Part shown: piece after piece, positions 19,762 to 28,032 of the stretch
Numbering within the stretch: the first letter of the stretch is position 1
Layout of the letters: every line of letters starts with the position of its first letter
NCBI GenBank assembly: GCA_963830455.1
Contig: CAWHMT010000004.1
Location: 558,001 to 622,000 of the forward strand
Source of the DNA: 20CM-2-65-7 sp963830455
GTDB lineage: Bacteria; Gemmatimonadota; Gemmatimonadetes; Gemmatimonadales; GWC2-71-9
Direction: 5' to 3'
Length of the DNA: 64,000 bases
Program-made: the position numbers and the translations under genes
The notes under the pieces: generated by a model
Told to the model about the DNA's origin: nothing
What the model saw: the letters and a program-made list of their open reading frames with translations, nothing else
The model's database searches: none

Positions 19762-20592
19762 ATGAAGCGGCATTACCTGCTGGCCAGTGACTTCGATCAG
19801 ACCTTGAGCTTCAATGACTCCGGTATCGTGCTGAGCGAGATGCTGGGCATCACCAGCTTCCGCGAGAAGGTCGCGGCCCTCGCCCATCTCAATCTCGTGC
19901 AGCAAGGGGCCGAGCTCGCGTACCTGCTCGCACAGGATCCCGAATACCGCCGCGTCACACGCAACGATCTGCTCGAGGTCGGCCGGCGCGTGCGACTCAA
20001 GCGCAACGTGAACCTGCTCGTGCGCATGCTCGCGCAGGGGATCGACGGGCACCGCTTCGACTTCTATGTGATCTCCGCCGCGCCGGAAGAAGTCGTGCTC
20101 TCGGCGCTCGACGGCATCGTTCCGGCCGATCATGTGATCGGCACCCGCTTCCGGTTCCAGCCGGACAGCGGCCAGATCGACTCGCTGATCCGCGTCGCCG
20201 GCGGCTACGGCAAGGTCGCAGCGGTGGAGGAGATCCGCGCGCGGCACGTCGTGCCGCGTGACCAGGTGATCTATGTCGGCGACGGGCAGTCGGACATTCC
20301 GGTGATGCTGCACGTCAATCGTGGCGATGGGTTCACCATCGCCGCCTCGGAGGCGCGAGAAGTGGCCCACATCGCCAAGCGCACGGTGATCAGCGACGAC
20401 GCGCTATCGGTGCTGGTGCCGATCCTCGAGGAGATTGCGGGCTTCGCTCCGGCGCAGATTCGCGCGCTGTTCGAGGATCACGGTCTCGTCATTCAGGAAT
20501 GGGACCGCGTGCGCACGGATTGGTTGACGATTCGCGACGGCGCGGGTGACGGCGTGCTCCGGCTGAACACGGTCGCGGGCGGTCAGGCCTAG
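19762..20592 (+). CDS. HAD-superfamily phosphatase
   Basis: 276 residues, cytoplasmic. Seen: motif I DFDQTL (Asp10, Asp12), motif II ISAAPEE, and motif III/IV in YVGDGQSDIPVM. The layout resembles phosphoserine phosphatase and MtnX-like HAD enzymes with a helical C1-type cap (residues 30-100). The substrate cannot be told from sequence. ATG at 19762 follows GGAGGGAG at good spacing; a longer frame upstream runs through the terminator and was rejected. Its stop shares CTAG with the convergent DUF1501 gene. Confidence 0.85.
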   Translation: MKRHYLLASDFDQTLSFNDSGIVLSEMLGITSFREKVAALAHLNLVQQGAELAYLLAQDPEYRRVTRNDLLEVGRRVRLKRNVNLLVRMLAQGIDGHRFDFYVISAAPEEVVLSALDGIVPADHVIGTRFRFQPDSGQIDSLIRVAGGYGKVAAVEEIRARHVVPRDQVIYVGDGQSDIPVMLHVNRGDGFTIAASEAREVAHIAKRTVISDDALSVLVPILEEIAGFAPAQIRALFEDHGLVIQEWDRVRTDWLTIRDGAGDGVLRLNTVAGGQA

Positions 20593-21851
20593 AGCCGGAT
20601 CGCTCCGGGGAAGCGGTCGGCCGCCGGCGCGTAGCCGGGGAAGACGGGGGCGAGATCCGCGGCGCCGAGGTGCCGCGCCAGGATCTCGCCGAACAGATCC
20701 CGGAAGTCCGTCGTCACCGCGACGTCGCGGCCTTCGAAGCGTTCCTGTATGTCCAGCCCGGGCCAGCGGCCGAGCACTTGCCCGCCGTTCACCGGCCCTC
20801 CCATGACGAGCATCGCGGTTGCGTGCCCGTGATCGGTGCCGCTATTGCCGTTCTCACGAATCGTTCGACCGAACTCGGACATCGTGAGGACGACGACGTT
20901 GCGCAGGCCGTCGCCGAGATCGCGCGTGAAGGCGGAGAGTGCCAGGCCGAGCTCGCGCAGCCGGGCGGAGAGCTGCCCCTCGCTCGAACCCTGGTTCACG
21001 TGGGTATCCCAGCCGCTACAATCGGCGAAAGCGATTTCCAGTCCCACATCGGCCTTGATGAGCTGCGCGATCTGCAGCAGCGTGCGTCCCAGGCGGCCGG
21101 GCGGGTATTCGACATCAGCGGCCGGCCGGTACTGTGTCGGGTCGGCGCGCTTCAGCATCTGAATCGCCTCGAATCCTTCCCGTGACGACGAGGCCAGGAG
21201 ACCGGTTCCCTCACCCGCGTACAACTCCTCGAACGCCCGGGTGAGCCGGTCGCGCGCACCTTCCTGTGGCACACGCAAACCGAACGCCTGGAGATCGTCG
21301 ATCGCCAGCGAGGGCGCGCTGCCGGCGAGAATGCGCGGCAGCTGAGGACCGAATGCCACGGCGCGAAAAGGCGTGTCGGCGTGCTCCCGATCGTGGCTGC
21401 AAAAGCGGTTCAACCAGCCGTCGCCCGTGGCCTTCAGGCCCGGCGTGCCGGATTCCATGTAATCCTGGGCATCGAAATGACTCCGCGTGGAGTCGGGCGA
21501 GCCGATCGCGTGCAGCACCGCCAGACTCTTGTTGTCCCAAAGCGACTTGAGCGGAGCGAGGCCGGGGTGCAGACCGAAATGCCCATTGAGATCAACGACC
21601 TCGGTCCGGGGAATCGCGATGCGGGGCCGCTCCCGGTAGTAGAGTGGCTCGCCGTGCGGCACGATCATGTTGAGGCCGTCGACAGCGCCGCGCTGGAAGA
21701 GGCAGACCAAAATCGGACGGTAAGGGACGGTAGAGGACGGTAAGGGACGGTAAGGGCTGAAAACGGCCCGCGGCAGAAACAGCGGATCCATTCCAAAGCT
21801 GACAAGTGCCAATGCCGAATTCTTTACGAACACCCGACGCGATATCGTCAT
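20589..21851 (-). CDS. DUF1501 protein with Tat signal
   Basis: 420 residues, exported by Tat (SRRVFVKNSALALVSFG at the N-terminus). Seen: LVCLFQRGAVDGLNMIVPH, HFDAQDYMESGTPG, and TMSEFGRTIRENGNSGTDHGH, all signature blocks of DUF1501, a family related to sulfatase/alkaline phosphatase-like folds. It nearly always pairs with DUF1800, as here. Residues about 32-46 (SPYRPLPSSTVPYRP) are encoded by four tandem 10-base repeats at 21715-21754, an unusual linker just behind the signal peptide. Function unknown. Confidence 0.88.
   Translation of the reverse strand: MTISRRVFVKNSALALVSFGMDPLFLPRAVFSPYRPLPSSTVPYRPILVCLFQRGAVDGLNMIVPHGEPLYYRERPRIAIPRTEVVDLNGHFGLHPGLAPLKSLWDNKSLAVLHAIGSPDSTRSHFDAQDYMESGTPGLKATGDGWLNRFCSHDREHADTPFRAVAFGPQLPRILAGSAPSLAIDDLQAFGLRVPQEGARDRLTRAFEELYAGEGTGLLASSSREGFEAIQMLKRADPTQYRPAADVEYPPGRLGRTLLQIAQLIKADVGLEIAFADCSGWDTHVNQGSSEGQLSARLRELGLALSAFTRDLGDGLRNVVVLTMSEFGRTIRENGNSGTDHGHATAMLVMGGPVNGGQVLGRWPGLDIQERFEGRDVAVTTDFRDLFGEILARHLGAADLAPVFPGYAPAADRFPGAIRL
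21715..21754. repeat. four tandem decamers inside the DUF1501 gene
   Basis: GGACGGTAAG, GGACGGTAGA, GGACGGTAAG, GGACGGTAAG. The same unit occurs inverted at 21855-21894. A change in copy number would shift the reading frame. Confidence 0.9.
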
Positions 21852-21854
21852 AGA

Positions 21855-21894
21855 CCTTTACCGTCCTTTACCGTCCTCTACCGTCCCCTACCGT
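21855..21894. repeat. four tandem decamers filling the DUF1800-DUF1501 spacer
   Basis: CCTTTACCGT twice, CCTCTACCGT, CCCCTACCGT: the inverted partner of the array at 21715-21754. It occupies nearly all of the spacer between the DUF1800 stop and the DUF1501 start, so in mRNA the two arrays can pair around the start codon. Confidence 0.9.
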
Positions 21895-23474
21895 CATTGC
21901 TTTTGGAAGTCCGGCCCGCCAAGCGCGAGCCCCACGGCCAGCGCCCGAGCCACCGCGGGATTGGTAATGTCGCTTAACTGCTCGAGAATGACGCTCTTCG
22001 TGTGCGCCGACATCGCGCTCCCGAGCATGCGATGATTCACCAGATCCACGAGCTGGTTGTCATCGCTCGTGGTCGGGATCACACCATCGAGATTGGTTGC
22101 AACGCCCGGCAACCGCCCCGCCGCGAGCGCGACGGCCGCATTCATCCGCGCGAGCAGCGCTCCGCTGTTTACCCAGTGCGCCTCGTTCTCGGCGTATCCG
22201 GTCGGGGCGGGCTGGAGGTAGAGCGGCTGGCCCAGCCGGGCAACGACCTGCGCGAGTCCGGGCGAGTCGTCCGGATCAGCCCCGGTGGCGCGGACGGCGC
22301 TGACGACGAATTCGAATGGGGTCTTCACCTTGGACCGGAGGGCCTGTGCCGACCAGAAATCGGGTGACGTGAAGATGGCGCGCAAGACGGCACGAATGTC
22401 TCCCTTGGTCTTCTGCCATGCGGCGACGGCGGCGTCGACACAGCCGTCAGGTGGCTCGTCCGCGACGAAACGGGCGCACAGCTTGGTGCTGACGTGATGC
22501 ATGGTGGCGGGGTTGTTCGCGAGGAGCCTGAGCAGCTTGATGCCTTCGTCCTTGCCTGCGCCGCGGAACGTCACACCCAACGCGCGCTTGTCACCGTAAT
22601 CATGCGCCCAGTCGCGGAACACAAAGTCGGCGCCGCGCTCGGGCCGCTCGATGCTCCACCCGGTGAAGACGCGGGCGACCTCGACGACATCTTGCTGGGT
22701 GTAGCCGCCGTCAACGCCCAGTGTGTGCAGCTCGAGTAACTCGCGGGCGTAGTTCTCGTTGATGCCGCGTGGCAAGCGTTCGGGCTGTGCCGCACCGCGC
22801 CAGCCCATTCGTGGTGGGTGGGACCCCGGTGCGACACTCTGCGCATTGTCGAGATAGAACAGCATCGCGGGGCTCTGCGCCGTCGCGATCAACAGGTCCT
22901 CGAAGCGTCCCAGCGCGCGCGGCCGAATCGTCTCCTCGATGTAGGACGGCATGAGAAAACGATCTGCGCCTTTGTTCACGAACACGTTGAAGTGATTCGT
23001 CCAGAAATCAACCATCACCTCGCGCAATTGACGCTCGGAGAGCGCGGCCCGGAGAATCGCCAGCTGCTGCATCTGACCGCCCAGCTCGCGGAACTCCCGC
23101 ATAGGACCGTTCGCGCCTCTCACCGGTGCCGAATCCCCGGTCAGTGCGCGTTCGCGCTGCATGCGCTGGCGTTCCCGCGTGGCGTCGCGGTAGCGCTGCG
23201 CGAGATCGGCACGATCGTAATCGAGGATCTTGAATCCCCGCTCGCGCTCGGCCAGCAACCGGTCGGGAATCCGATCGGGATCGAGTTGCTGATCGATCCA
23301 GCGCATCACGCCGGCGCGCGCTACGCTGTCGACTTCCCCGGGGCGGGCGCCGTAGGCAAGCCGGTTCAGCGCGTGAAACGCCGAATCGCGCGCGGTGAGT
23401 TGCGATTGCTGCGCGAGCAACGGGCGTAGGCTCGCCGCGGCAAGCGTGAGGGCTATGAGGCTGGCAGTGCGCAT
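21894..23474 (-). CDS. DUF1800 protein, secreted
   Basis: 526 residues with a signal peptide ending near LLAQ (residue 21). Seen: FHALNRLAYGARPGEVDSV, the typical DUF1800 opening; MVDFWTNHFNVFVNKGADR; NENYARELLELHTLGVDGGYTQQDV; and FEFVVSAVRATGAD. Together with the DUF1501 gene downstream it forms the widespread pair of unknown role, suspected to act on extracellular polymers. No ribosome site of note. Confidence 0.88.
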   Translation of the reverse strand: MRTASLIALTLAAASLRPLLAQQSQLTARDSAFHALNRLAYGARPGEVDSVARAGVMRWIDQQLDPDRIPDRLLAERERGFKILDYDRADLAQRYRDATRERQRMQRERALTGDSAPVRGANGPMREFRELGGQMQQLAILRAALSERQLREVMVDFWTNHFNVFVNKGADRFLMPSYIEETIRPRALGRFEDLLIATAQSPAMLFYLDNAQSVAPGSHPPRMGWRGAAQPERLPRGINENYARELLELHTLGVDGGYTQQDVVEVARVFTGWSIERPERGADFVFRDWAHDYGDKRALGVTFRGAGKDEGIKLLRLLANNPATMHHVSTKLCARFVADEPPDGCVDAAVAAWQKTKGDIRAVLRAIFTSPDFWSAQALRSKVKTPFEFVVSAVRATGADPDDSPGLAQVVARLGQPLYLQPAPTGYAENEAHWVNSGALLARMNAAVALAAGRLPGVATNLDGVIPTTSDDNQLVDLVNHRMLGSAMSAHTKSVILEQLSDITNPAVARALAVGLALGGPDFQKQ

Positions 23475-23573
23475 GGGTCTAGGTGCTGACGCTTCCGCTC
23501 GTGCGAAGTTAAGGGGACATGGCTCCTCGCCCCCGCAGAGCGCGCGTCACGAGGGGGCTTTACGCGGAGCTGT

Positions 23574-24944
23574 TCAACCTGCAAGCCGCCGGGTAGCGCC
23601 GACCAGCTTCGCTTCCACGCCCGCTTCGGCGGTAAGGTCGCGGGGACCGACCTGGATCCCGACCTTCTCGAGAAACTCCCGGGGCGGCGTGCCGCCGGCA
23701 AAAACCCAGACGTAGTCGTTCGGTAGCTCGCGGACTGCGCCGCCGACCTCGAGGCGGACGGCACGCTCGCTGATCTCCACCGGCTGCGAGTTGAAGATCA
23801 CCTGCACCTTCCCGCTTTTCATTGCATCGGCGATGCGCTGCGCGTTGCGCTCCTTGATGCGGCTGAATGCGTCCTTCCGGTACGAGAGCGTCACGCGATT
23901 GCCGCGTTGATGCGCGAGCCCCAGAGCCGCCTCGACCGCGCTGTCCCCTCCGCCGACGACGAGAATCTGGGCGCCGGTGTACGCTTCGGCTTCGATCAAG
24001 CCGTACATCACTTTGGCGAGCTGCTCACCAGGGACGCCCAACTTGCGGGGCGTGCCGCGGCGGCCGAGAGCCAGGATGATCGACCAGGCGCGATAACGCG
24101 CCTTGGCCGTCTCAATTGTGAATGCGCCATCCGCTTCGCGGTGAATGCTCTCGACCTTCTCGGTCGTGTTCACTTTGAGGCCTGCCTGCTTGTGGAGCTT
24201 CTGCCAGAAGCGGAGGATCTCCTCCTTGGAGATCTGGAGTTTGTTGAACTTCCCGTGCAGCGGAAACTCCACGGGACTCGTCATCACGAGCTTCTGTCGC
24301 GGATACTTGGCGACGGTGCCGCCGAATTCGTCTTGCTCGAGTGTGATGTAGCTGAGCTTGCGCTCGATCGCGCGGAGCGACGCGCTGATGCCGGCGGGGC
24401 CGGCGCCCACGATGCAGACGTCAAGCACGCCCGGAACCGAGCGGCCACGCTTGATGGCCAGCAGGCGGCCCGCAATACGGTCGACGCAGTCCCGCCCCTG
24501 GTTCACCGCATTCTTGATGAGCGCCAAACCGCCGAGCTCACCGGCGATGAACACATTGGGGACGTTGGTCTCATGCTCGGGGCTGAGCTGCGGCATGTCC
24601 GCGCCGACGCTGGGACTCGCCATGACGATCGTGATTGCGCCCACCGGACATGCCTCGGCGCACAGGCCGTGGCCGATGCATTTATGGCCGTTCACGATCG
24701 CCGCCTGCCCGGCGATCACCGCCAGGACGTCGCCCTCGGGGCACACGTCGACGCATGCGCCGCAGCCGATGCACTTGGTGGCGTCGATGTGGGGGTGCTG
24801 CGCTTGTGGGCCATCGGAGCGGAGCTTGCCCCGCTCGGCGGCCGCACGCGCTTCTGCTTCCTTGCGATGCATCCGGCGGACGTGCCGGATCATCGACAGG
24901 ACCAGGATCAGCCCGAAGGCGACATACGCCAGCGTCGATTCCAT
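23574..24944 (-). CDS. membrane-anchored ferredoxin/FAD/NAD(P) oxidoreductase
   Basis: 456 residues. Seen, in order: an N-terminal transmembrane helix (residues 5-20) followed by RHVRRMHRKE, which places the rest in the cytoplasm; two Fe-S motifs CIGCGACVDVCP and CIGHGLCAEACP (residues 58-100), where His replaces the second Cys of the second cluster; FAD site GAGPAGISASLRAIER; NAD(P) site GGGDSAVEAALGLAHQ; and ending FAGGTPPREFLEKVG. The C-terminal part resembles YpdA/thioredoxin-reductase-like flavoproteins. Divergent from the cytochrome/porin genes, so it may feed NAD(P)H or ferredoxin electrons to the membrane partner encoded at 25168. ATG lies behind GGAAGGGGA. Confidence 0.85.
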   Translation of the reverse strand: MESTLAYVAFGLILVLSMIRHVRRMHRKEAEARAAAERGKLRSDGPQAQHPHIDATKCIGCGACVDVCPEGDVLAVIAGQAAIVNGHKCIGHGLCAEACPVGAITIVMASPSVGADMPQLSPEHETNVPNVFIAGELGGLALIKNAVNQGRDCVDRIAGRLLAIKRGRSVPGVLDVCIVGAGPAGISASLRAIERKLSYITLEQDEFGGTVAKYPRQKLVMTSPVEFPLHGKFNKLQISKEEILRFWQKLHKQAGLKVNTTEKVESIHREADGAFTIETAKARYRAWSIILALGRRGTPRKLGVPGEQLAKVMYGLIEAEAYTGAQILVVGGGDSAVEAALGLAHQRGNRVTLSYRKDAFSRIKERNAQRIADAMKSGKVQVIFNSQPVEISERAVRLEVGGAVRELPNDYVWVFAGGTPPREFLEKVGIQVGPRDLTAEAGVEAKLVGATRRLAG

Positions 24945-25167
24945 CCGTCCCCTTCCTTCATGAACATCCCGAACATGAATAACTGAGGCATTTCGAGGCG
25001 GGCTGAACCAATCCGATACAGCCGTGCAGGGCCTCCGTAGCGCCGGGTGCCGGTATCTTTGTTGCTGCTAGCAGCTTCCGTGCCCTCATTGATGGTGCCG
25101 AACGGGTGCCCCTTTTGGCGGTGGTCCGCATCACGGCCCCGGGGCGTCAGACGAAATAACAAACACC

Positions 25168-26140
25168 ATGCAATCCATGCCTGTCCCTGATCGCCGGGCG
25201 CCTGCTCCGCAACTGCAAGTGCGGCAGCCGGAACGCCCCTCGCTCGCGGCTTTGGCGCCCCCCCCGGAGCGCCGGCGCGGGCGCGTGATCATGGTGCTAT
25301 TGCTGCTGGCGCTCCTGGCCATCTGCGTGGCGGGCGCGCCCTATTACCTCGCGCCGATCGCCGGACGGGTGCGCGAATCCCTGGCATATCTGGCTCAAAC
25401 CGTCGGGCTACATCGGGCAGAGCACCGGACTGCTCGCACTCGCGCTCTTCCTCTTTCTCTGGCTTTACCCGCTGCGCAAGAAGTTTCGCTGGCTCGCGTT
25501 CACCGGCGCTATTTCCCGTTGGCTCAACGCGCATGTGCTTGCCGCCCTCCTGCTCCCGTTGCTCGTCGCCGTACATGCCGCCTGGCGCTTCCGCGGCGTG
25601 ATCGGCCTCGGCTTCTGGTCGATGATGGTCGTGTGGCTGAGCGGCATCGTCGGCCGCTACATCTACGCCCGCATTCCGCGCGGCCGGGCGGGCGTGGAGC
25701 TGACCCGGGAGGAAATCGCACGGCGTCGCGCCGCCCTGCTCGACCAGATCGCGCAGCAGACGGGGCTCGATCGGACGGCGGTGGAAGGGATCCTGGCGCC
25801 AGCCCCCACAACGGGGCGGCTCGGTGTGTGGGGCACGTTCAAGCGCATGATCGCCGACGACTTCGCGCGCCGCGGCGCGGAGCGACGGTTGCGCCGTCTG
25901 TGGGACGCCCGCGGGGGGGGGCCACATCGTCGAGCGGCGGACCGCGCCGCGATCCGCGCGGTATTGCGGCTCGCGAGCCAGGAAGTCGCGTTGGCGCAGC
26001 AGGCGCGGATGCTCGACGCCACGCAATCGGTGTTCCGCTATTGGCATGTCTTGCACCGGCCGGTGGCAATCGCAGCCCTCGTCGCGGTGCTCGTGCACGT
26101 GGTCGTCGTCGTTGCACTCGGAGCCACGTGGCTATGGTGA
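25168..26140 (+). pseudogene. b-type cytochrome-like membrane protein, split by a frameshift
   Basis: Two overlapping frames give one plausible protein. The first (25168 to about 25378) has a Pro-rich head and a helix VIMVLLLLALLAICVAG ending YYLAPIAGRVRE. The second (about 25379 to 26140) continues PWHIWLKPSGYIGQ and has helices LLALALFLFLWLYPL, VLAALLLPLLVAVHAAW and VIGLGFWSMMVVWLSGIVG, a charged cytoplasmic middle, and a last helix after FRYWHVLHRP. Several His (AHVL, AVHAAW, YWHVLHRP, LVHVV) suit haem b. The second frame has no start of its own covering the first helices. One extra base near 25378 explains the break: real inactivation, a +1 frameshift or an assembly error. G9 at 25913-25921 is another weak spot. 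Its stop overlaps the 24-haem gene start by 7 bases. Confidence 0.7.
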
Positions 26141-28026
26141 GACGCCTCGTTTTGCCCGCGCTGGCGCTGGTCCTGGTCGGCCCCCTCCAGGCCCAGGAGC
26201 GCGCGACCTCGCCACACGGGGATCTGAAGATGGCGTGCGCGACCTGCCACATCGCGAGTGGCTGGACGCCCGTCCGGGTCTCCCGATCGTTCGATCACTC
26301 GAAGCTCGGCTTTGCGCTTACGGGCGCGCACGGCACCACGACCTGCCGCGCCTGCCATCGCGCCCTGAGTTTCAAAGGCGCGGAAGCAACCTGCGCCTCC
26401 TGTCACGAGGACAAGCACCGCGGCGAGCTGGGAGCGAACTGCGCCAGTTGCCACACGACCCGCAGTTTTCTCGATCGCGAGGTGATGGTCAACGCCCACC
26501 GGCTGACGCGCTTCCCCTTGCAGGGCGGGCATCTGGGTCTCGATTGCGCTTCGTGTCACAAAGCGGGCGCTCAGGGGTCCATGCAGTTCGTGGGGACGCA
26601 GACTCAGTGCGTCTCGTGCCACCGAGCGGATTTCAACTCCGCGCCGAACCACGTCGCCAGCAGTTTCCCGACTGGGTGCCCGCAGTGCCACAATCAGGTG
26701 GCGTGGGGTCGGGTCGCTGGCCTGGCAGCTGCCAACCATCCCACGTCTCCGATCGCCCTGACCGGCGTGCACGCCAACAAGCAGTGCGCCGACTGCCATG
26801 TGGCCGGCCAGCCATATGCCGCCGTGCGGCAAACCTGCGACGCCTGTCACCATACCGATTATGTCGGTGCCAGAGATCCTGACCATGTGGGCGCGGGATT
26901 CCCGATCACCTGCACGGACTGTCATGCGCTCGTCGCCGGGTGGACGGGAGCGACGTTCGCCAGCCATCCGACCACGCCCATCAATCCGAAACAGGGCGCG
27001 CACGGAGCGGTGACCTGCACGCAGTGTCACACCACGTCGCCCTACTCGAGTGTGGCGAAGACCTGCGATGGGTGCCACCACGCCGACTACGTCGCAACCA
27101 CGAACCCGAACCACACAGGCGCCGGGTACTCGACCGACTGCGCGTCCTGCCACCAGGTGTTGGCTGGTTGGGCCGGGGCGAGCTTCAATCATCCGACGAG
27201 CCCGATCGCGCTCACGGGCGTGCACGGCAACAAGCAATGCGCCGACTGCCATCTCGCCGGCCAGGCGGCTGCGGCGGTGAAACAGACCTGTGACGGCTGC
27301 CACCATACGGACTATGTCGGCGCGAATGACCCGAACCACGTGGCCGCGGGATTCTCGATCACGTGCACCGACTGTCATGCGCTCGTAGCCGGGTGGACGG
27401 GCGCGTCGTTCGCCGCGCACCCTACCACGCCGATCAACCCCAAGCAGGGAGCGCACGGAGCGCTCACCTGCGCGCAGTGCCACACGACGACGCCCTATGC
27501 GACGGTGCCGAAGACCTGCGATGGGTGCCACCACGCCGACTACGTCGCAACCACGAACCCGAACCACACGGCGGCCGGGTACTCGACCAACTGTGCGTCC
27601 TGCCACCAGGTCACGGCGGGGTGGGCGGGCGCGAGCGTCTCGCATCCAACGAGCCCGCTCGCGTTGACCGGGTCGCACGCTCTCCCGCCGCGCGTCTGCG
27701 GGGATTGTCACACGACGACCAACTACGCCAGCGTGCCGCAAACCTGCGACGGCTGCCATCACGCCACGTACATCGCGGTGACCGATCCGAACCACACGGC
27801 GGTGGGGATGACTGCGTTCGCCGCGACCAATTGCACCAACTGCCATTCGCCCACGAGATCCAGCTGGAGCGGGCCGACGTGGACCCACATGACCATCGTC
27901 AATCCACAACGCGTGCGGTTGCCCCATGAAGGCGCGTCGTGCGCGGATTGCCATCAGACCGCGACCAACTACACGATCAAGAGTTGCGCGAAGTCCGGCT
28001 GCCACCGTAATGCGACCGGTCCATAA
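26134..28026 (+). CDS. secreted 24-haem cytochrome c
   Basis: 630 residues with a signal peptide ending near LQAQE (residue 21). I count 23 CXXCH haem sites and one CX4CH site at the C-terminus (CAKSGCH). Many are CXXCHH, and spaced His fit bis-His ligation. Residues about 205-506 are two near-identical 151-residue, six-haem modules, followed by a partial third (period 453 bases). No lipobox, so periplasmic or passed through the barrel. It is coupled to the membrane gene upstream and followed 6 bases later by an outer-membrane barrel gene, the arrangement of porin-cytochrome complexes. It resembles none of MtrA, OmcB or OmcS closely in haem number. Confidence 0.92.
   Translation: MVRRLVLPALALVLVGPLQAQERATSPHGDLKMACATCHIASGWTPVRVSRSFDHSKLGFALTGAHGTTTCRACHRALSFKGAEATCASCHEDKHRGELGANCASCHTTRSFLDREVMVNAHRLTRFPLQGGHLGLDCASCHKAGAQGSMQFVGTQTQCVSCHRADFNSAPNHVASSFPTGCPQCHNQVAWGRVAGLAAANHPTSPIALTGVHANKQCADCHVAGQPYAAVRQTCDACHHTDYVGARDPDHVGAGFPITCTDCHALVAGWTGATFASHPTTPINPKQGAHGAVTCTQCHTTSPYSSVAKTCDGCHHADYVATTNPNHTGAGYSTDCASCHQVLAGWAGASFNHPTSPIALTGVHGNKQCADCHLAGQAAAAVKQTCDGCHHTDYVGANDPNHVAAGFSITCTDCHALVAGWTGASFAAHPTTPINPKQGAHGALTCAQCHTTTPYATVPKTCDGCHHADYVATTNPNHTAAGYSTNCASCHQVTAGWAGASVSHPTSPLALTGSHALPPRVCGDCHTTTNYASVPQTCDGCHHATYIAVTDPNHTAVGMTAFAATNCTNCHSPTRSSWSGPTWTHMTIVNPQRVRLPHEGASCADCHQTATNYTIKSCAKSGCHRNATGP
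26746..27800 (+). repeat. 453-base tandem repeat encoding six-haem modules
   Basis: Copies begin at 26746, 27199 and 27652, exactly 453 bases apart. The first two are full and highly alike at DNA level (for instance ACCTGCGATGGGTGCC in both); the third is partial and diverged. Each codes for the haem sites 8-13 and 14-19 of the cytochrome. Confidence 0.9.
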
Positions 28027-28032
28027 GCCTGT

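Noticed and set aside
25168..28026. One 952-codon frame fusing the membrane protein and the cytochrome
   Set aside because: The middle part is Arg/Pro-rich nonsense; the true membrane sequence is in the neighbouring frame and the cytochrome has its own signal peptide at 26134.
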